A stretch of 64,000 bases of DNA from positions 86,317 to 150,316 of the forward strand of contig NZ_MUYM01000003.1 of assembly GCF_002150765.1 (NCBI RefSeq). Reading direction: 5' to 3'. Position numbers and translations under genes: made by a program. Positions 53,555 to 62,719 of this stretch are shown in pieces. The DNA comes from Lentzea kentuckyensis (lineage in GTDB: Bacteria; Actinomycetota; Actinomycetes; Mycobacteriales; Pseudonocardiaceae). Numbering within the stretch: the first letter of the stretch is position 1; each line of letters opens with the position of its first letter. Under the pieces are notes generated by a model that ran no database searches, was not told the DNA's origin, and worked only from the letters and a program-made list of their open reading frames with translations.

Positions 53555-56393
53555 CCGTCGCTCCGCCCAGCACATCGCCCAGCACGCCGCCGCGGACCCG
53601 CGCGAGCGTGACCGGGCCGCGTATTCGAAGCGCGGCCGTCGCCTGCCCGGCGAACAGGCCGTGCCGAGCTACACGCCGTCGATCGCCGCGCGCAGCATCG
53701 ACGGTCACCTGCTGCGCACCGGCCAGGAGGTCTACGCCTGGTACCGGCTCGCGCCGCAACGCTGGTCGTTCCGCAGCGACTCGCAGCGCCAGGACCTGAT
53801 CGCCGCGATCGCGGGCCAGTACGCCGAGCTGCAGGGCCGCTGGATGCACCTGCGGGTCACCACGCGGCCGTACCCGATCCGCATGTGGGCCGAGGCGCAC
53901 GTGCACAACGCCGTCAAGCGCCTGCCGGACACCCCCGGCACGCTGTCGTTCGACGACTACATGATCGGCGAACAGCAGCAGCTCATGGGCCGCTCGATGG
54001 CCGAGAAAGAGGTCTACCTGGGCGTCCAGGTGCAGACCCGCAACATGATGGACCGCGCCGTCGAACGCGCCGCTCCCGTGCTGCGCAAGGTCTTCCCGGA
54101 CGCCGTCGACGCCGAACTGGTCGCGCTCGACTCCGAGGTCGAGCACCTCGACCAGGTGATCGGGTCCGCGGGTCTCGAAGGCCGTCCCGCGACGGCCGAG
54201 GAGATGTCCTGGCTGATGCACAGGTCGTGCTCGCTGGGCCTGCCCGCGCCGCGCAACCTGCCCGCCGTGCCGGGCGCTGCCTGGGAACCGGAGGACCTGG
54301 CGTCGTTCACCGACGCCGCGGACTTCCACCAGGAGCCGTACTCGCCGACGGTGACCGTGCGCGGTCGCACCGGCTCGAACGCGGGCATCAAGCGGCACGT
54401 CGCGGTGCTCACCGTCGGGCTGATGCACGGCCTGCAGATCCCCGAGGTCGACGACCCGTGGGTGCAGCGCGCCGACCGGCTCCCCGCGAGTGTCGAGTGG
54501 TCCGCTCGTATTTACGTGCGCAGGCCGGAAGAAGTCTCGGGCGAGCTGTCGCGGCAGATGAGCAAGGTGCGCTCGCAGGTCCGCCACTACACCGACGAGC
54601 ACGAGCTGGAACCGCCGCAGTCGCTGGCCCGCCAGGCCGGTCGCGTGCTGGAGATCGACGACGAGATGACGTCGGGCTTCACCGCTCTCGGCACCCGGGT
54701 GCGCAGCTGGTGGCGGCTCGCGGTCAGCGGTCCGACCGAGCGTGAGGCGCTCCGGCTCGCCCAGTCGCTGCTGGAGCTGTACAAGCCGAAGATCGCGATC
54801 GACCACCCCGAGGCCCAGTACGCGATCGCCCGCGAGTTCATTCCGGGCGAACCGCTGTCGAACAGCGCGTACCTGCGCCGCGGCAGCGTGTTGTGGGCCG
54901 CGAGTGCGGTGCCCACCGCCACGGCCGAGGTAGGCGACCGGCGCGGCATCCTGCTCGGCGAGACCGTCACGGCCACCCGCCGCCCGGTCGCGTGGGACCC
55001 GTGGATGGCGCAGGAACTCCGGGACGCCTCGGGTCTGACGGCGATGGTCGCGGGTCTGGGTGCCGGTAAGTCGTTCCTCGGCGGCGGCATGGTCTACAAG
55101 ACGCTGCGGGCCGGCGCGCACTGGACGTTGCTCGACCCGTCCGGACCGCTGTCGGCACTCTGCGACCTGCCGGAGCTGCGGCCGTACGCGCGGCCGATCA
55201 ACCTGCTCAACGCCCAGCCCGGCATCCTCAACCCGTACCGGGTGGTCGCCGAGCCGATGATCGAGCACTTCCTCGACGAGGACGACCCCGAACGGGCCTG
55301 GCGCCGCGAGAAGGCACTGGCGGCGGCGACCCGTCGTCGTCTGGTGCTGGACGTGCTCACGGGTCTGCTGCCGTTCGAGGTCGCGCGCCTGCCGCAGACG
55401 CGCATCGTGCTGCTGCGTGCCGTCCGCACGGTCGGTGGCCGCTTCGACGCCCACCCCGGTCTCGTCTTCGAGGCGCTGCGCCGGGACGCGTCCGAACACC
55501 ACGAGCACGCCGTCGTGGTCGCGGACTTCCTCGACGAGATGCGCGAGCGCATGTCGTTGCTGATCCCCGAGGAGAACGACGACCCGTACAACGAGCAGCG
55601 CGACGACCGGCTCACCGTCCTCACGATGGCGGGCCTGAACCTGCCCAAGGACGGCGTCGGCCGCGAGCACTGGACGGACGCCGAATCGCTCGGCGTCGAG
55701 ATGCTGAACCTCGCCGCCTGGCTCACCCAGCGGTCGATCTACGACCGGCCGAAGGACCAGCGCAAGGGCGTCTGGATCGACGAGGCGTTCTTCCTCTCGG
55801 AGGTCCCGACCGGTCGCGTGCTGATGAACCGCTTCGCACGTGACTCGCGAAAGTGGAACGTCCGTGTGCTGCTCTCGTCCCAGATCCCCGCCGACTTCCT
55901 GAGGATCCAGGGCTTCGTGGCACTGCTCGACTCGGTCTTCGTCGGCCGGCTCGACGACGACCAGGCCCAGGCAGATGCGTTGCGGCTGCTCAAGGTTCCG
56001 ATCGGAGCCGGGTACGAGCAGGTCGTCGCGTCGCTCGGCCGCCGCCCCGGTGGCGAGCGCACCGCGACCGAACGCGACCGCGCGCCGCGGCAGTTCATCT
56101 TCGGTGACGGCGCCGGTGGCGTGGAGCGGATCCGCATCGACTTCAGCGGCCCGCACCTCGAACACCTGCGCAACGCCCTCGACACGACGCCCGATGCCAA
56201 GCGCGGCAACGCGAACGGCAACGGTGAGCTCGTGCCGACGGACGAGCACGCGGCTGCCCAGCCGCCCGCCTACGTGCCCGACGAGATCGACGACGAACTG
56301 GCGGCGGACATGGAACTCGGACTGACGGAGGACGAGGCCCACCTGGTGGGCCACGGTGACGGCACCAACCGCCACCACGGCGGCGCCGCATGA
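53529..56393 (+). CDS. VirB4-family secretion ATPase
   Basis: 954 residues, GTG start with AAGGAGG 6 nt upstream. A VirB4/TraC-type N-terminal region is followed by a RecA-like motor with Walker A AGLGAGKSF near 510, Walker B KGVWIDEAFF near 745, and an LLSSQIPADF sensor. VirB4 ATPases energise type IV secretion or conjugation at the inner membrane. The stop overlaps the next ATG. It is the anchor for interpreting this operon. Confidence 0.87.
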   Translation: MFGRRRDRDRRSAQHIAQHAAADPRERDRAAYSKRGRRLPGEQAVPSYTPSIAARSIDGHLLRTGQEVYAWYRLAPQRWSFRSDSQRQDLIAAIAGQYAELQGRWMHLRVTTRPYPIRMWAEAHVHNAVKRLPDTPGTLSFDDYMIGEQQQLMGRSMAEKEVYLGVQVQTRNMMDRAVERAAPVLRKVFPDAVDAELVALDSEVEHLDQVIGSAGLEGRPATAEEMSWLMHRSCSLGLPAPRNLPAVPGAAWEPEDLASFTDAADFHQEPYSPTVTVRGRTGSNAGIKRHVAVLTVGLMHGLQIPEVDDPWVQRADRLPASVEWSARIYVRRPEEVSGELSRQMSKVRSQVRHYTDEHELEPPQSLARQAGRVLEIDDEMTSGFTALGTRVRSWWRLAVSGPTEREALRLAQSLLELYKPKIAIDHPEAQYAIAREFIPGEPLSNSAYLRRGSVLWAASAVPTATAEVGDRRGILLGETVTATRRPVAWDPWMAQELRDASGLTAMVAGLGAGKSFLGGGMVYKTLRAGAHWTLLDPSGPLSALCDLPELRPYARPINLLNAQPGILNPYRVVAEPMIEHFLDEDDPERAWRREKALAAATRRRLVLDVLTGLLPFEVARLPQTRIVLLRAVRTVGGRFDAHPGLVFEALRRDASEHHEHAVVVADFLDEMRERMSLLIPEENDDPYNEQRDDRLTVLTMAGLNLPKDGVGREHWTDAESLGVEMLNLAAWLTQRSIYDRPKDQRKGVWIDEAFFLSEVPTGRVLMNRFARDSRKWNVRVLLSSQIPADFLRIQGFVALLDSVFVGRLDDDQAQADALRLLKVPIGAGYEQVVASLGRRPGGERTATERDRAPRQFIFGDGAGGVERIRIDFSGPHLEHLRNALDTTPDAKRGNANGNGELVPTDEHAAAQPPAYVPDEIDDELAADMELGLTEDEAHLVGHGDGTNRHHGGAA

Positions 56394-58264
56394 CGGCGCT
56401 GACGATCGTGCTCGCGATCGCCGCCTTGCTCTGGGCAAGGCGGCGGTTCGGCCCAAAAATATTCTATTCGGGCACGTCAGCGAAGTCCCGCTCGGTCATG
56501 GCGGTGTCCGTGATCCTGGCGCTGCAGGTGGTGATCGGCGCGCCGGCACACGCGCAGGCCTGTGGCGACCCGCCGAACCCCGAACGTCCCGGCGCGGGCA
56601 TGGTCGGCGCGCTCGACCCGCCGGTCGGCAACGGCCTGCCGGGTTCGCCGTACCTCGACTACGGCTACGCGGGCATGGTCTGGCACTACTACCAGTCCAG
56701 CTGCACCATCCCGAACGCCAGCGCCACGCTCGACACGTGGGCGGGCAACGAGTTGTTCAGCGTCGGCAAGAACATCGTCGGCGCCACGAACGCGTTGCAC
56801 TACACGGTGATGGGCCGCGGTCTGCTGGTGCCGCTGGACGACGCCGTGAAGAACGGCGTGCAGAAGGTCTACGACAACGTCTACCTGCGCTGGTTCGGAC
56901 TGGTCGCGCTGATCCTCGCGATCCTGATGTTCCGGCAGATCTGGACCGGCGACTTCGCCACGATCTCCAAACGCGGGCTCTGGGCGTTGGCGGGGATGTG
57001 GCTGGCAACGTCCACATTGGCGTTGCCACAGTTCTACAACCTCCTCGACAACACGCTGGTCTCGAAGACTTCCGAGATCCAGGCGGGGTTCATCGAGGCA
57101 CCGGAAGAGCAAGGCACACTTCACGTTCTGCCGACGAAACTGCACGACGCGGTCGTCTACCAGAGCTGGCTGCGCGGTGCGTTCGGCACACCTGAGGCAC
57201 CGCAGGCCGCCGAGTACGGCCCGCGCATCCTCAAGGCCCAGGCCTGGACGACGGCGGAGATCGCCGAGCACAAGGACGCGGACCAGGCGGCGCTGACCGC
57301 GAAGAAGGCCGAGTGGAAGGCCCTGGAAGGTCAGCTCGGCACCGCGAAGGGCTACTTCGACGGCACCGACGGCAGCCGCACCGGCGCCGGTTTCCTGTCA
57401 CTGCTGCAGGCCATCGCGTTCTCGCTGTTCCAGTTGTTCGCGAAGGCCGCGGTGCTGCTGGCCCAGCTGCTGCTGCGAATTCTGACGCTGGCCGGACCGC
57501 TCATCGGTCTCGTCGCGTTGCTGCACCACGACCTGCTGCGCAAGGTCGCGCGGGCGGCCGCCGTGACGGTGTTCAACGTGCTGGTGCTCGCGGTGCTCGC
57601 GGGTGTCCACGCGTTGCTGCTGCAGGCGATCTTCAACGCGACCGGGCTTTCGTTGCTCACCAGGACATTGCTCGGCCTGATGCTGACACTGGTCTGCTTC
57701 GTCATCGGAAAACCGTTGCGCCGCATGTGGCAGATGGTCGAGATGTCGGTCGGTTCCGCGGGCAACGTGCTGCCGATGAGCGGTGGCATCTGGTCGAAGA
57801 TGGTGGGCAGGAAGAAGCCGACCGGCCCGACGCCGCAGGACGAGTTCTGGGACTCCGTGCGGGACAACGACATCGACGGCGAACAGGTCCCGCAGCGCGG
57901 CCGTGGCCGGGTGCGCCCGGAGGCCTCCAGCCCGGTCATGGCGACGGCGCAACGGCTCGACCGCGACTCCCAGCCAGGACAGATCGTCAGCGGCGGGGAC
58001 GGCTACGGCGTGCGTGCGGGTGCGCTGCCAGGGGGATCGGGCCCGGCGGCGTTGCCGGTCGGCCGGTCGCGCGTGGTCGACAGCCCGCCCGTCACGGACC
58101 GGCAGTGGGACCGGGTCGACGACTCGGTGCTCGTGCCGTCGCGTTCCAACGGTTATCAGGGGCCGGTGCAGGAACCTCGCCGGGCCGAGACGGAAGTGGT
58201 GGCGGGACGTCCGGTGCACGTGATCTACCGACCTTCGCGCGGTTTCGAAGTCAGGGACAACTGA
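56390..58264 (+). CDS. Polytopic membrane protein, VirB6/TrbL-like
   Basis: 624 residues. The N-terminal membrane segment and signal-like stretch (about 35-58, APAHAQA) are followed by a helix near 165-190 and a cluster of about five helices at 340-450 (SLFQLFAKAAVLLAQLLLRI and following). A Pro/Arg-rich cytoplasmic tail completes it. This topology and its place after VirB4 fit the VirB6/TcpH channel component. ATGA overlap with the VirB4 gene shows coupling. Confidence 0.68.
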   Translation: MTALTIVLAIAALLWARRRFGPKIFYSGTSAKSRSVMAVSVILALQVVIGAPAHAQACGDPPNPERPGAGMVGALDPPVGNGLPGSPYLDYGYAGMVWHYYQSSCTIPNASATLDTWAGNELFSVGKNIVGATNALHYTVMGRGLLVPLDDAVKNGVQKVYDNVYLRWFGLVALILAILMFRQIWTGDFATISKRGLWALAGMWLATSTLALPQFYNLLDNTLVSKTSEIQAGFIEAPEEQGTLHVLPTKLHDAVVYQSWLRGAFGTPEAPQAAEYGPRILKAQAWTTAEIAEHKDADQAALTAKKAEWKALEGQLGTAKGYFDGTDGSRTGAGFLSLLQAIAFSLFQLFAKAAVLLAQLLLRILTLAGPLIGLVALLHHDLLRKVARAAAVTVFNVLVLAVLAGVHALLLQAIFNATGLSLLTRTLLGLMLTLVCFVIGKPLRRMWQMVEMSVGSAGNVLPMSGGIWSKMVGRKKPTGPTPQDEFWDSVRDNDIDGEQVPQRGRGRVRPEASSPVMATAQRLDRDSQPGQIVSGGDGYGVRAGALPGGSGPAALPVGRSRVVDSPPVTDRQWDRVDDSVLVPSRSNGYQGPVQEPRRAETEVVAGRPVHVIYRPSRGFEVRDN

Positions 58265-58276
58265 AGGGAGGCGTAG

Positions 58277-58876
58277 GTGCCGATCCGTACCAACCGCGGC
58301 CGTGCCGCGGTCTACCGCAGGCTGTGGGGCTGGCCGCTGCGCTCCCCGCGCCACCTGGCCGCCTCGATCGTCATCTTCGTGGTGCTGGTCGTCGCGCTCG
58401 GCGTGGTGATCCCGAGGGTGCTCGACCGCAAGCCCGCCGGGCAGACGACCGCGGGCGGGACGCCGACGTCGTCGCAGGGCACCCAGGTCGGGCAGCTGCC
58501 GTCCAGCGGGGTGTCGCTGCCGACCAAGCTGCCGCCGCCCACCAACGCCGCCTCCGCCGCGCCGCCCGCCGCCGACGCGCAGCTGGTCGCCGAGCTGTGG
58601 GCGGAGAACTGGATCAAGCCGCCGCCCGACAACGACGTCAACAAGTGGCTCGCGCAGCTCCGCCCGTACACGACGGAGGAGTTCCTCGCGCAGATGGCGA
58701 CCATTGATCCGAAGAACGTGCCGGACAAGATCACCGAGAAGGTCGCACCCAAGCGGTCGACCGTCTCTTCCGCCGACTTCCAGGTGGGGACGGACATCGG
58801 CAAGGTCGTCATCACGTTGATCAAACTCTCGCCCAGCAACGAGTGGCGGGTCAACGGCTACACGAAGGCGGACTGA
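58277..58876 (+). CDS. Bitopic protein with extracytoplasmic domain, VirB8/TcpC-like candidate
   Basis: 199 residues, GTG start with GGGAGG upstream. A basic N-terminus, one membrane helix (about 27-48), a Ser/Thr/Pro-rich linker and a C-terminal region (about 95-199, ending KLSPSNEWRVNGYTKAD) predicted as alpha+beta, compatible with the NTF2-like fold of VirB8/TcpC. Family is inferred from topology and order. Confidence 0.55.
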   Translation: MPIRTNRGRAAVYRRLWGWPLRSPRHLAASIVIFVVLVVALGVVIPRVLDRKPAGQTTAGGTPTSSQGTQVGQLPSSGVSLPTKLPPPTNAASAAPPAADAQLVAELWAENWIKPPPDNDVNKWLAQLRPYTTEEFLAQMATIDPKNVPDKITEKVAPKRSTVSSADFQVGTDIGKVVITLIKLSPSNEWRVNGYTKAD

Positions 58877-58878
58877 CG

Positions 58879-59877
58879 ATGCGGTGGATGCTGCTGCTCG
58901 GAGCCCTCGGCGCGGTCGTCGTGATCGCGGTGGCGACCTCCGGCGTGACGCAGGTGGTCAGCAACTCCACGAACCCCGCCGGCCAGAACTTCGTGCGGAT
59001 GAGCTGCAACGCGGCCATCGGACCGTGGGACGCGGGCGGCGGCGACAAGGGCCGGCACGACGCGTCGCGCCTCAACGACGAGCAGCGCAACATCGTGGCG
59101 CGCATCATCTCCATCGGCCAGGAGCGCAAGCTGCCGCCGCTCGCGTGGCAGATCGCGATCCAGGCCGGCATGACCGAGTCGGGCCTGCGCCCGTTGAACT
59201 ACGGCGACCGCGACTCGCTCGGCATCTTCCAGATGCGTCCGTCGATGGGCTGGGGCTCGCCGGCAGAGGTGACCGACCCGACGTACGCGATCAACAAGTT
59301 CTACGACGTGTTGCAGAAGGTGCCGGACTGGGAGAACAAGCGGCCCGGCGACTCCGCGCAGGCGGTGGAACGGTCGGCTTTCCCCGACCGCTACCACAAC
59401 TGGGAGGCCATGGCGGCGTTCCTGCTGGGTGAGCTGGGCCAGATCACCGACCCGGCCGGCTGCGGTGCGGGCGCCGGCCAGTTCCTGTTGGCGTCGAACG
59501 CGGCGGGCATCGCGATCCAGTTCACCAGGGAACAGCTCGGCGAGCCGTACCTGTGGGGCGGCAACGGCCCGGACGCGTGGGACTGCTCCGGCATCCTGGT
59601 GAAGGCGTTCGCGGCGGCCGGCGTGAAGATCCCGCGGGTGGCGAACGACCAGTACGAGCAGGGCGGCGCCCATCTGCCGGTGCGCGAGGCCCAGGCCGGA
59701 GACCTGCTCTTCTGGGCCTACAACACAGCGGATCCGCGATCTGTCCACCACGTCGGCATGTACCTCGGCAACGACGAGTACATCCATGCCCCCCAGACGG
59801 GTGACGTCGTGAAGATCTCCAAGATCAACTGGAATTATCAAGAGTTGATGCCGCTGGCCGTCCGGCCGGGCGTGTAG
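58879..59877 (+). CDS. Bifunctional cell-wall hydrolase: lysozyme-like plus NlpC/P60 (VirB1/CwlT-like)
   Basis: 332 residues from the ATG at 58879, two nt after the previous stop. A membrane anchor or signal (3-24) is followed by a lysozyme-like domain (about 75-190, GMTESGL with the likely catalytic Glu, SLGIFQMRPSMGWGS). An NlpC/P60 domain (about 205-332) follows, with C in WDCSGILVKAF and H in VHHVGMYLG. The same pairing is found in CwlT of Gram-positive conjugation systems, which opens peptidoglycan for the secretion channel. Confidence 0.87.
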   Translation: MRWMLLLGALGAVVVIAVATSGVTQVVSNSTNPAGQNFVRMSCNAAIGPWDAGGGDKGRHDASRLNDEQRNIVARIISIGQERKLPPLAWQIAIQAGMTESGLRPLNYGDRDSLGIFQMRPSMGWGSPAEVTDPTYAINKFYDVLQKVPDWENKRPGDSAQAVERSAFPDRYHNWEAMAAFLLGELGQITDPAGCGAGAGQFLLASNAAGIAIQFTREQLGEPYLWGGNGPDAWDCSGILVKAFAAAGVKIPRVANDQYEQGGAHLPVREAQAGDLLFWAYNTADPRSVHHVGMYLGNDEYIHAPQTGDVVKISKINWNYQELMPLAVRPGV

Positions 59878-59895
59878 ATCGCGGGGAGGCGCTGC

Positions 59896-60369
59896 ATGTT
59901 CAACCACGACCCCATCCCGAGGCCTTCCGGACCGCCCGCGTCGAGCACACCAGTGCGTGACTACATGGCGGCTGGTGCTCCGGGTGTGTCCGCCGATTAC
60001 GTGGTCATCCCGCGTGCGCTGGCGGAAGCGATGCCGTTGCCATGGCAGCAGCACCTGACACACCTGCTGGCCGAGTTCCACCGCACCTACGGCCACCTCA
60101 AGTGGCCGATCTACCGGGTGGTGCCGTCCCGCTACGAGAAACTCGCCGACCTCGACGAGGAACAGCTTGCCGAGGTCGGCGCCATCATGGAGATCGACTC
60201 CGACGGGTCGCTGGTCTACCGTGACCGGTCCGGACGCAAGATCGAGAACGCCGAGGACCGGACCGTTCTGGTCTCGTGTTTGGATCCGATCCCCTCGGAG
60301 TACGCCAACGCCAACCAGTCGACGCCGCCGCGGGGATTCCCGGCGCCTTTGGGAGGCGAACGAGTATGA
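59896..60369 (+). CDS. Conserved protein of the T4SS-like operon, unknown
   Basis: 157 residues, no membrane helix or signal. It contains LPWQQHLTHLLAEFHRTYG, a helical segment, and a beta-rich second half ending SCLDPIPSEYANANQ. Not recognised. GGGGAGG upstream of the ATG, and ATGA overlap with the next gene, place it firmly in the operon. A cytosolic accessory role is likely. Confidence 0.6.
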   Translation: MFNHDPIPRPSGPPASSTPVRDYMAAGAPGVSADYVVIPRALAEAMPLPWQQHLTHLLAEFHRTYGHLKWPIYRVVPSRYEKLADLDEEQLAEVGAIMEIDSDGSLVYRDRSGRKIENAEDRTVLVSCLDPIPSEYANANQSTPPRGFPAPLGGERV

Positions 60370-60560
60370 GCGACACCAGTGGTTGGTACTACTGCCTCAC
60401 CCACCAGACGGTCGAGCAGGGCAAGGGCTGCAAAGGCGGTGACCGGATGGGGCCCTATCCGGACCAGGCCACGGCAGCTCGGGCTTTGGAGATCGCCCGC
60501 GAAAAGACTCGCGCTGCCGACGAGTCGGACAAGAAGTGGCGCGGCGACGACGAGGACTGA
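60366..60560 (+). CDS. Small conserved protein ending the T4SS-like operon
   Basis: 64 residues from the ATG at 60366, overlapping the previous stop (ATGA), with GGGAGG upstream. YYCLTHQTVEQGKGCKGGDR suggests a small metal- or SPOR-like fold with two Cys, followed by an acidic helix. Similar short proteins (pattern WYYCLxHxxVE) are common in actinobacteria; function unknown. Confidence 0.65.
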   Translation: MSDTSGWYYCLTHQTVEQGKGCKGGDRMGPYPDQATAARALEIAREKTRAADESDKKWRGDDED

Positions 60561-60579
60561 ACGTCTGAGTCCTTAGTCT

Positions 60580-61992
60580 GTGCGGGTGGCTGCAATGGTG
60601 ATCCGCACGGGCCGTGCTGACCTGGCCTTCGACGGCTTGCGTGACGAGTTCGGACTGCGGTCCGCGTTCCCCGCCGCCGTGCTGGCCGAGGCTGAGGCGG
60701 CGGTCTCCCGTTCGTTCGGAGACCGCCCCGACCTCACCTCCATCCCGCTGGTGACGATCGACCCACCCGGTGCGAAGGACCTGGACCAGGCCCTTTGTGT
60801 GCAGCGGACGGCGGACGGCTTCGTCGTGCACTACGCGATCGCCGACCTCGGCGCGTTCGTGACGCCCGGCGGCGCGTTGGACGCTGAGGTACGTCAGCGC
60901 GGTCAGACCATCTACCTGCCCGACGGCAACGTGCCGCTGCATCCGACCGTGTTGTCCGAGGGCGCGGCCTCTCTCTTGCCGGGCGTGACGCGGCCTTCGG
61001 TGCTGTGGACCTTCACCTGCTCGGCTGACGGCGTACCCGTCTCGGTCGAGGTGCGGCGGGCTCTGGTGCGTTCGCAGGCCCAGTTCGACTACGCCTCGGT
61101 GCAGGCGAGTTTCGACGCCGGCAACCCGCACCCGTCCGTGGCGGCGCTGGCCGAGTTCGGCCCGCTGCGGCGCGCGCTGGCCCGTGAGCGCGGGGCGATC
61201 GAACTCCAGCTGCCCGAGCAGGAGATCGAGTCCAACGGCTCCGGCTGGAAGCTCGTCACCCGGCCCCGCGCGCTCGTCGACGCGTGGAACGCCGAGATCT
61301 CGCTGATGACCGGCATGGCTGCCGCGTCGATCATGCTCGAGGCCCGCTGCGGCATCCTCCGCACGCTGCCGAATCCGGACGCGCAGGCCGTGGCGACGCT
61401 GCGGAAGTCCGCTGCGGCGCTGCAGGTGCCGTGGCCGGCGGACGTCTCGCCCGGTGCTTTCCTGGCCGGTTTGGATGCCTCGACCCCTGAGGCGTTGGCG
61501 TTGTTCACCGATGCCACACGGTTGTTGCGCGGCGCGGGCTACACGGCGTTCAACGGGTCCGTTCCCGAGGTTGTGACGCACGCGGGTGTGGCCGCGCCGT
61601 ACACACACGTGACGGCACCACTGCGTCGCCTGGTCGACCGCTTCGCCACCGAGGTCTGTTTGGCGATCACGGCCGGCGAGGAGCTGCCCTCCTGGCTGGC
61701 TGAGGCGTTGCCGCAGCTCCCGTCGTTGATGGGCGCCTCGGACTCGCTGGCCTCGAAGGTGGACCGGGCCGCGCTGGACCAGGTCGAGGCCTGGGTGCTG
61801 GCCGGACGCGTGGGGCAGGAGTTCGAGGCCGTCGTGCTGCGGTCCGGTGACAACGACGCCGAGGTGTTCATCGCGGACCCGCCGGTGCTGGCCAAGTGCG
61901 CCGGCAAACGCTTGCCGGAAGGCGAGAGGATTCGAGTCCGGTTGGACGAAGCCGACCCCGCCGAGCGGCGCGTCCGGTTCACGGCGGTGTGA
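60580..61992 (+). CDS. RNB-domain ribonuclease (RNase II/R family)
   Basis: 470 residues (GTG at 60580; GTG 60586 or ATG 60595 are alternatives). The catalytic RNB core is clear: TIDPPGAKDLDQAL with metal-binding Asp residues, VHYAIADLGAFV, RGQTIYLPD and VLPGVTRPS-like LLPGVTRPSVLWTF. The C-terminal HVTAPLRRLVDRF and an S1-like beta end follow. It hydrolyses RNA 3'-5'. Shorter than RNase R and lacks clear N-terminal cold-shock domains, like other actinobacterial RNB proteins. Confidence 0.9.
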   Translation: MRVAAMVIRTGRADLAFDGLRDEFGLRSAFPAAVLAEAEAAVSRSFGDRPDLTSIPLVTIDPPGAKDLDQALCVQRTADGFVVHYAIADLGAFVTPGGALDAEVRQRGQTIYLPDGNVPLHPTVLSEGAASLLPGVTRPSVLWTFTCSADGVPVSVEVRRALVRSQAQFDYASVQASFDAGNPHPSVAALAEFGPLRRALARERGAIELQLPEQEIESNGSGWKLVTRPRALVDAWNAEISLMTGMAAASIMLEARCGILRTLPNPDAQAVATLRKSAAALQVPWPADVSPGAFLAGLDASTPEALALFTDATRLLRGAGYTAFNGSVPEVVTHAGVAAPYTHVTAPLRRLVDRFATEVCLAITAGEELPSWLAEALPQLPSLMGASDSLASKVDRAALDQVEAWVLAGRVGQEFEAVVLRSGDNDAEVFIADPPVLAKCAGKRLPEGERIRVRLDEADPAERRVRFTAV

Positions 61993-62053
61993 GCATCGAG
62001 CGCAAGGTCACGTTGCACAGCCCGCACTCGGCGAGCCGTGTGAAGATGCACGG

Positions 62054-62719
62054 GTGACAGACATTCGTGACCTCACCGTCGGCGTCCTGGGCGGAACCGG
62101 AGCCCAGGGCAAGGGCCTCGCGATCCGCTGGGCCAAGGCGGGCCTCAAGGTGATCATCGGGTCCCGCAGCGCCGAGCGGGCCGAGCTGGCGGCCAAGGAG
62201 ATCGTCGAGGTCGCCGGCGGCGACGTGCGGGGTGCGGACAACTCCGACTGCGCGGCCGACTCCGACATCGTGCTGGTCGCGGTGCCGTGGGACGGTCACG
62301 GCGACCTGCTCGCGTCGTTGCGCGACCAGTTGGCCGGGAAGATCGTCATCGACTGCGTCAACCCGCTCGGGTTCGACAAGCAGGGGCCGTTCGCGCTGCC
62401 GGTCACCGAAGGCAGTGCCGCCCAGCAGGCCGAACTGCTGCTGCCGGAGTCGCGCGTCACCGCCGCGTTCCACCACGTGTCAGCCGTGCTGCTCGCCGAC
62501 CTGAACGTGCCCGAAGTGGACATGGACGTGCTGGTCCTGGGCGACGACCGCGAGGCCACCGACACCGTGCGCGAACTGGCCGAGCTGGTGCCGGGCTTCC
62601 GCGGCGTCTACGGCGGCCGGTTGCGCAACGCCCACCAGGTCGAGGCGTTCACCGCGAACCTCATCGCGATCAACCGCCGTTACAAGACCCACGCGGGCCT
62701 GAAGATCACAGGAGTCTGA
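62054..62719 (+). CDS. npdG: NADPH:F420 oxidoreductase (NADPH-dependent F420 reductase)
   Basis: 221 residues from the GTG at 62054. The Rossmann motif VGVLGGTGAQGKGLA at the N-terminus, IIGSRSAERA (NADP phosphate recognition), VLVAVPWDGH, DCVNPLG, AFHHVSA and GRLRNAHQVEAFTANL are the family's signature segments. It moves hydride between NADPH and coenzyme F420. TGATG overlap couples it to the next gene. F420 supports the actinobacterial origin. Confidence 0.9.
   Translation: MTDIRDLTVGVLGGTGAQGKGLAIRWAKAGLKVIIGSRSAERAELAAKEIVEVAGGDVRGADNSDCAADSDIVLVAVPWDGHGDLLASLRDQLAGKIVIDCVNPLGFDKQGPFALPVTEGSAAQQAELLLPESRVTAAFHHVSAVLLADLNVPEVDMDVLVLGDDREATDTVRELAELVPGFRGVYGGRLRNAHQVEAFTANLIAINRRYKTHAGLKITGV

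Noticed and set aside
52805..60560. Complete integrative conjugative element
   Set aside because: No integrase, relaxase, coupling protein, tRNA or flanking direct repeats are visible; only the channel-like genes are present.
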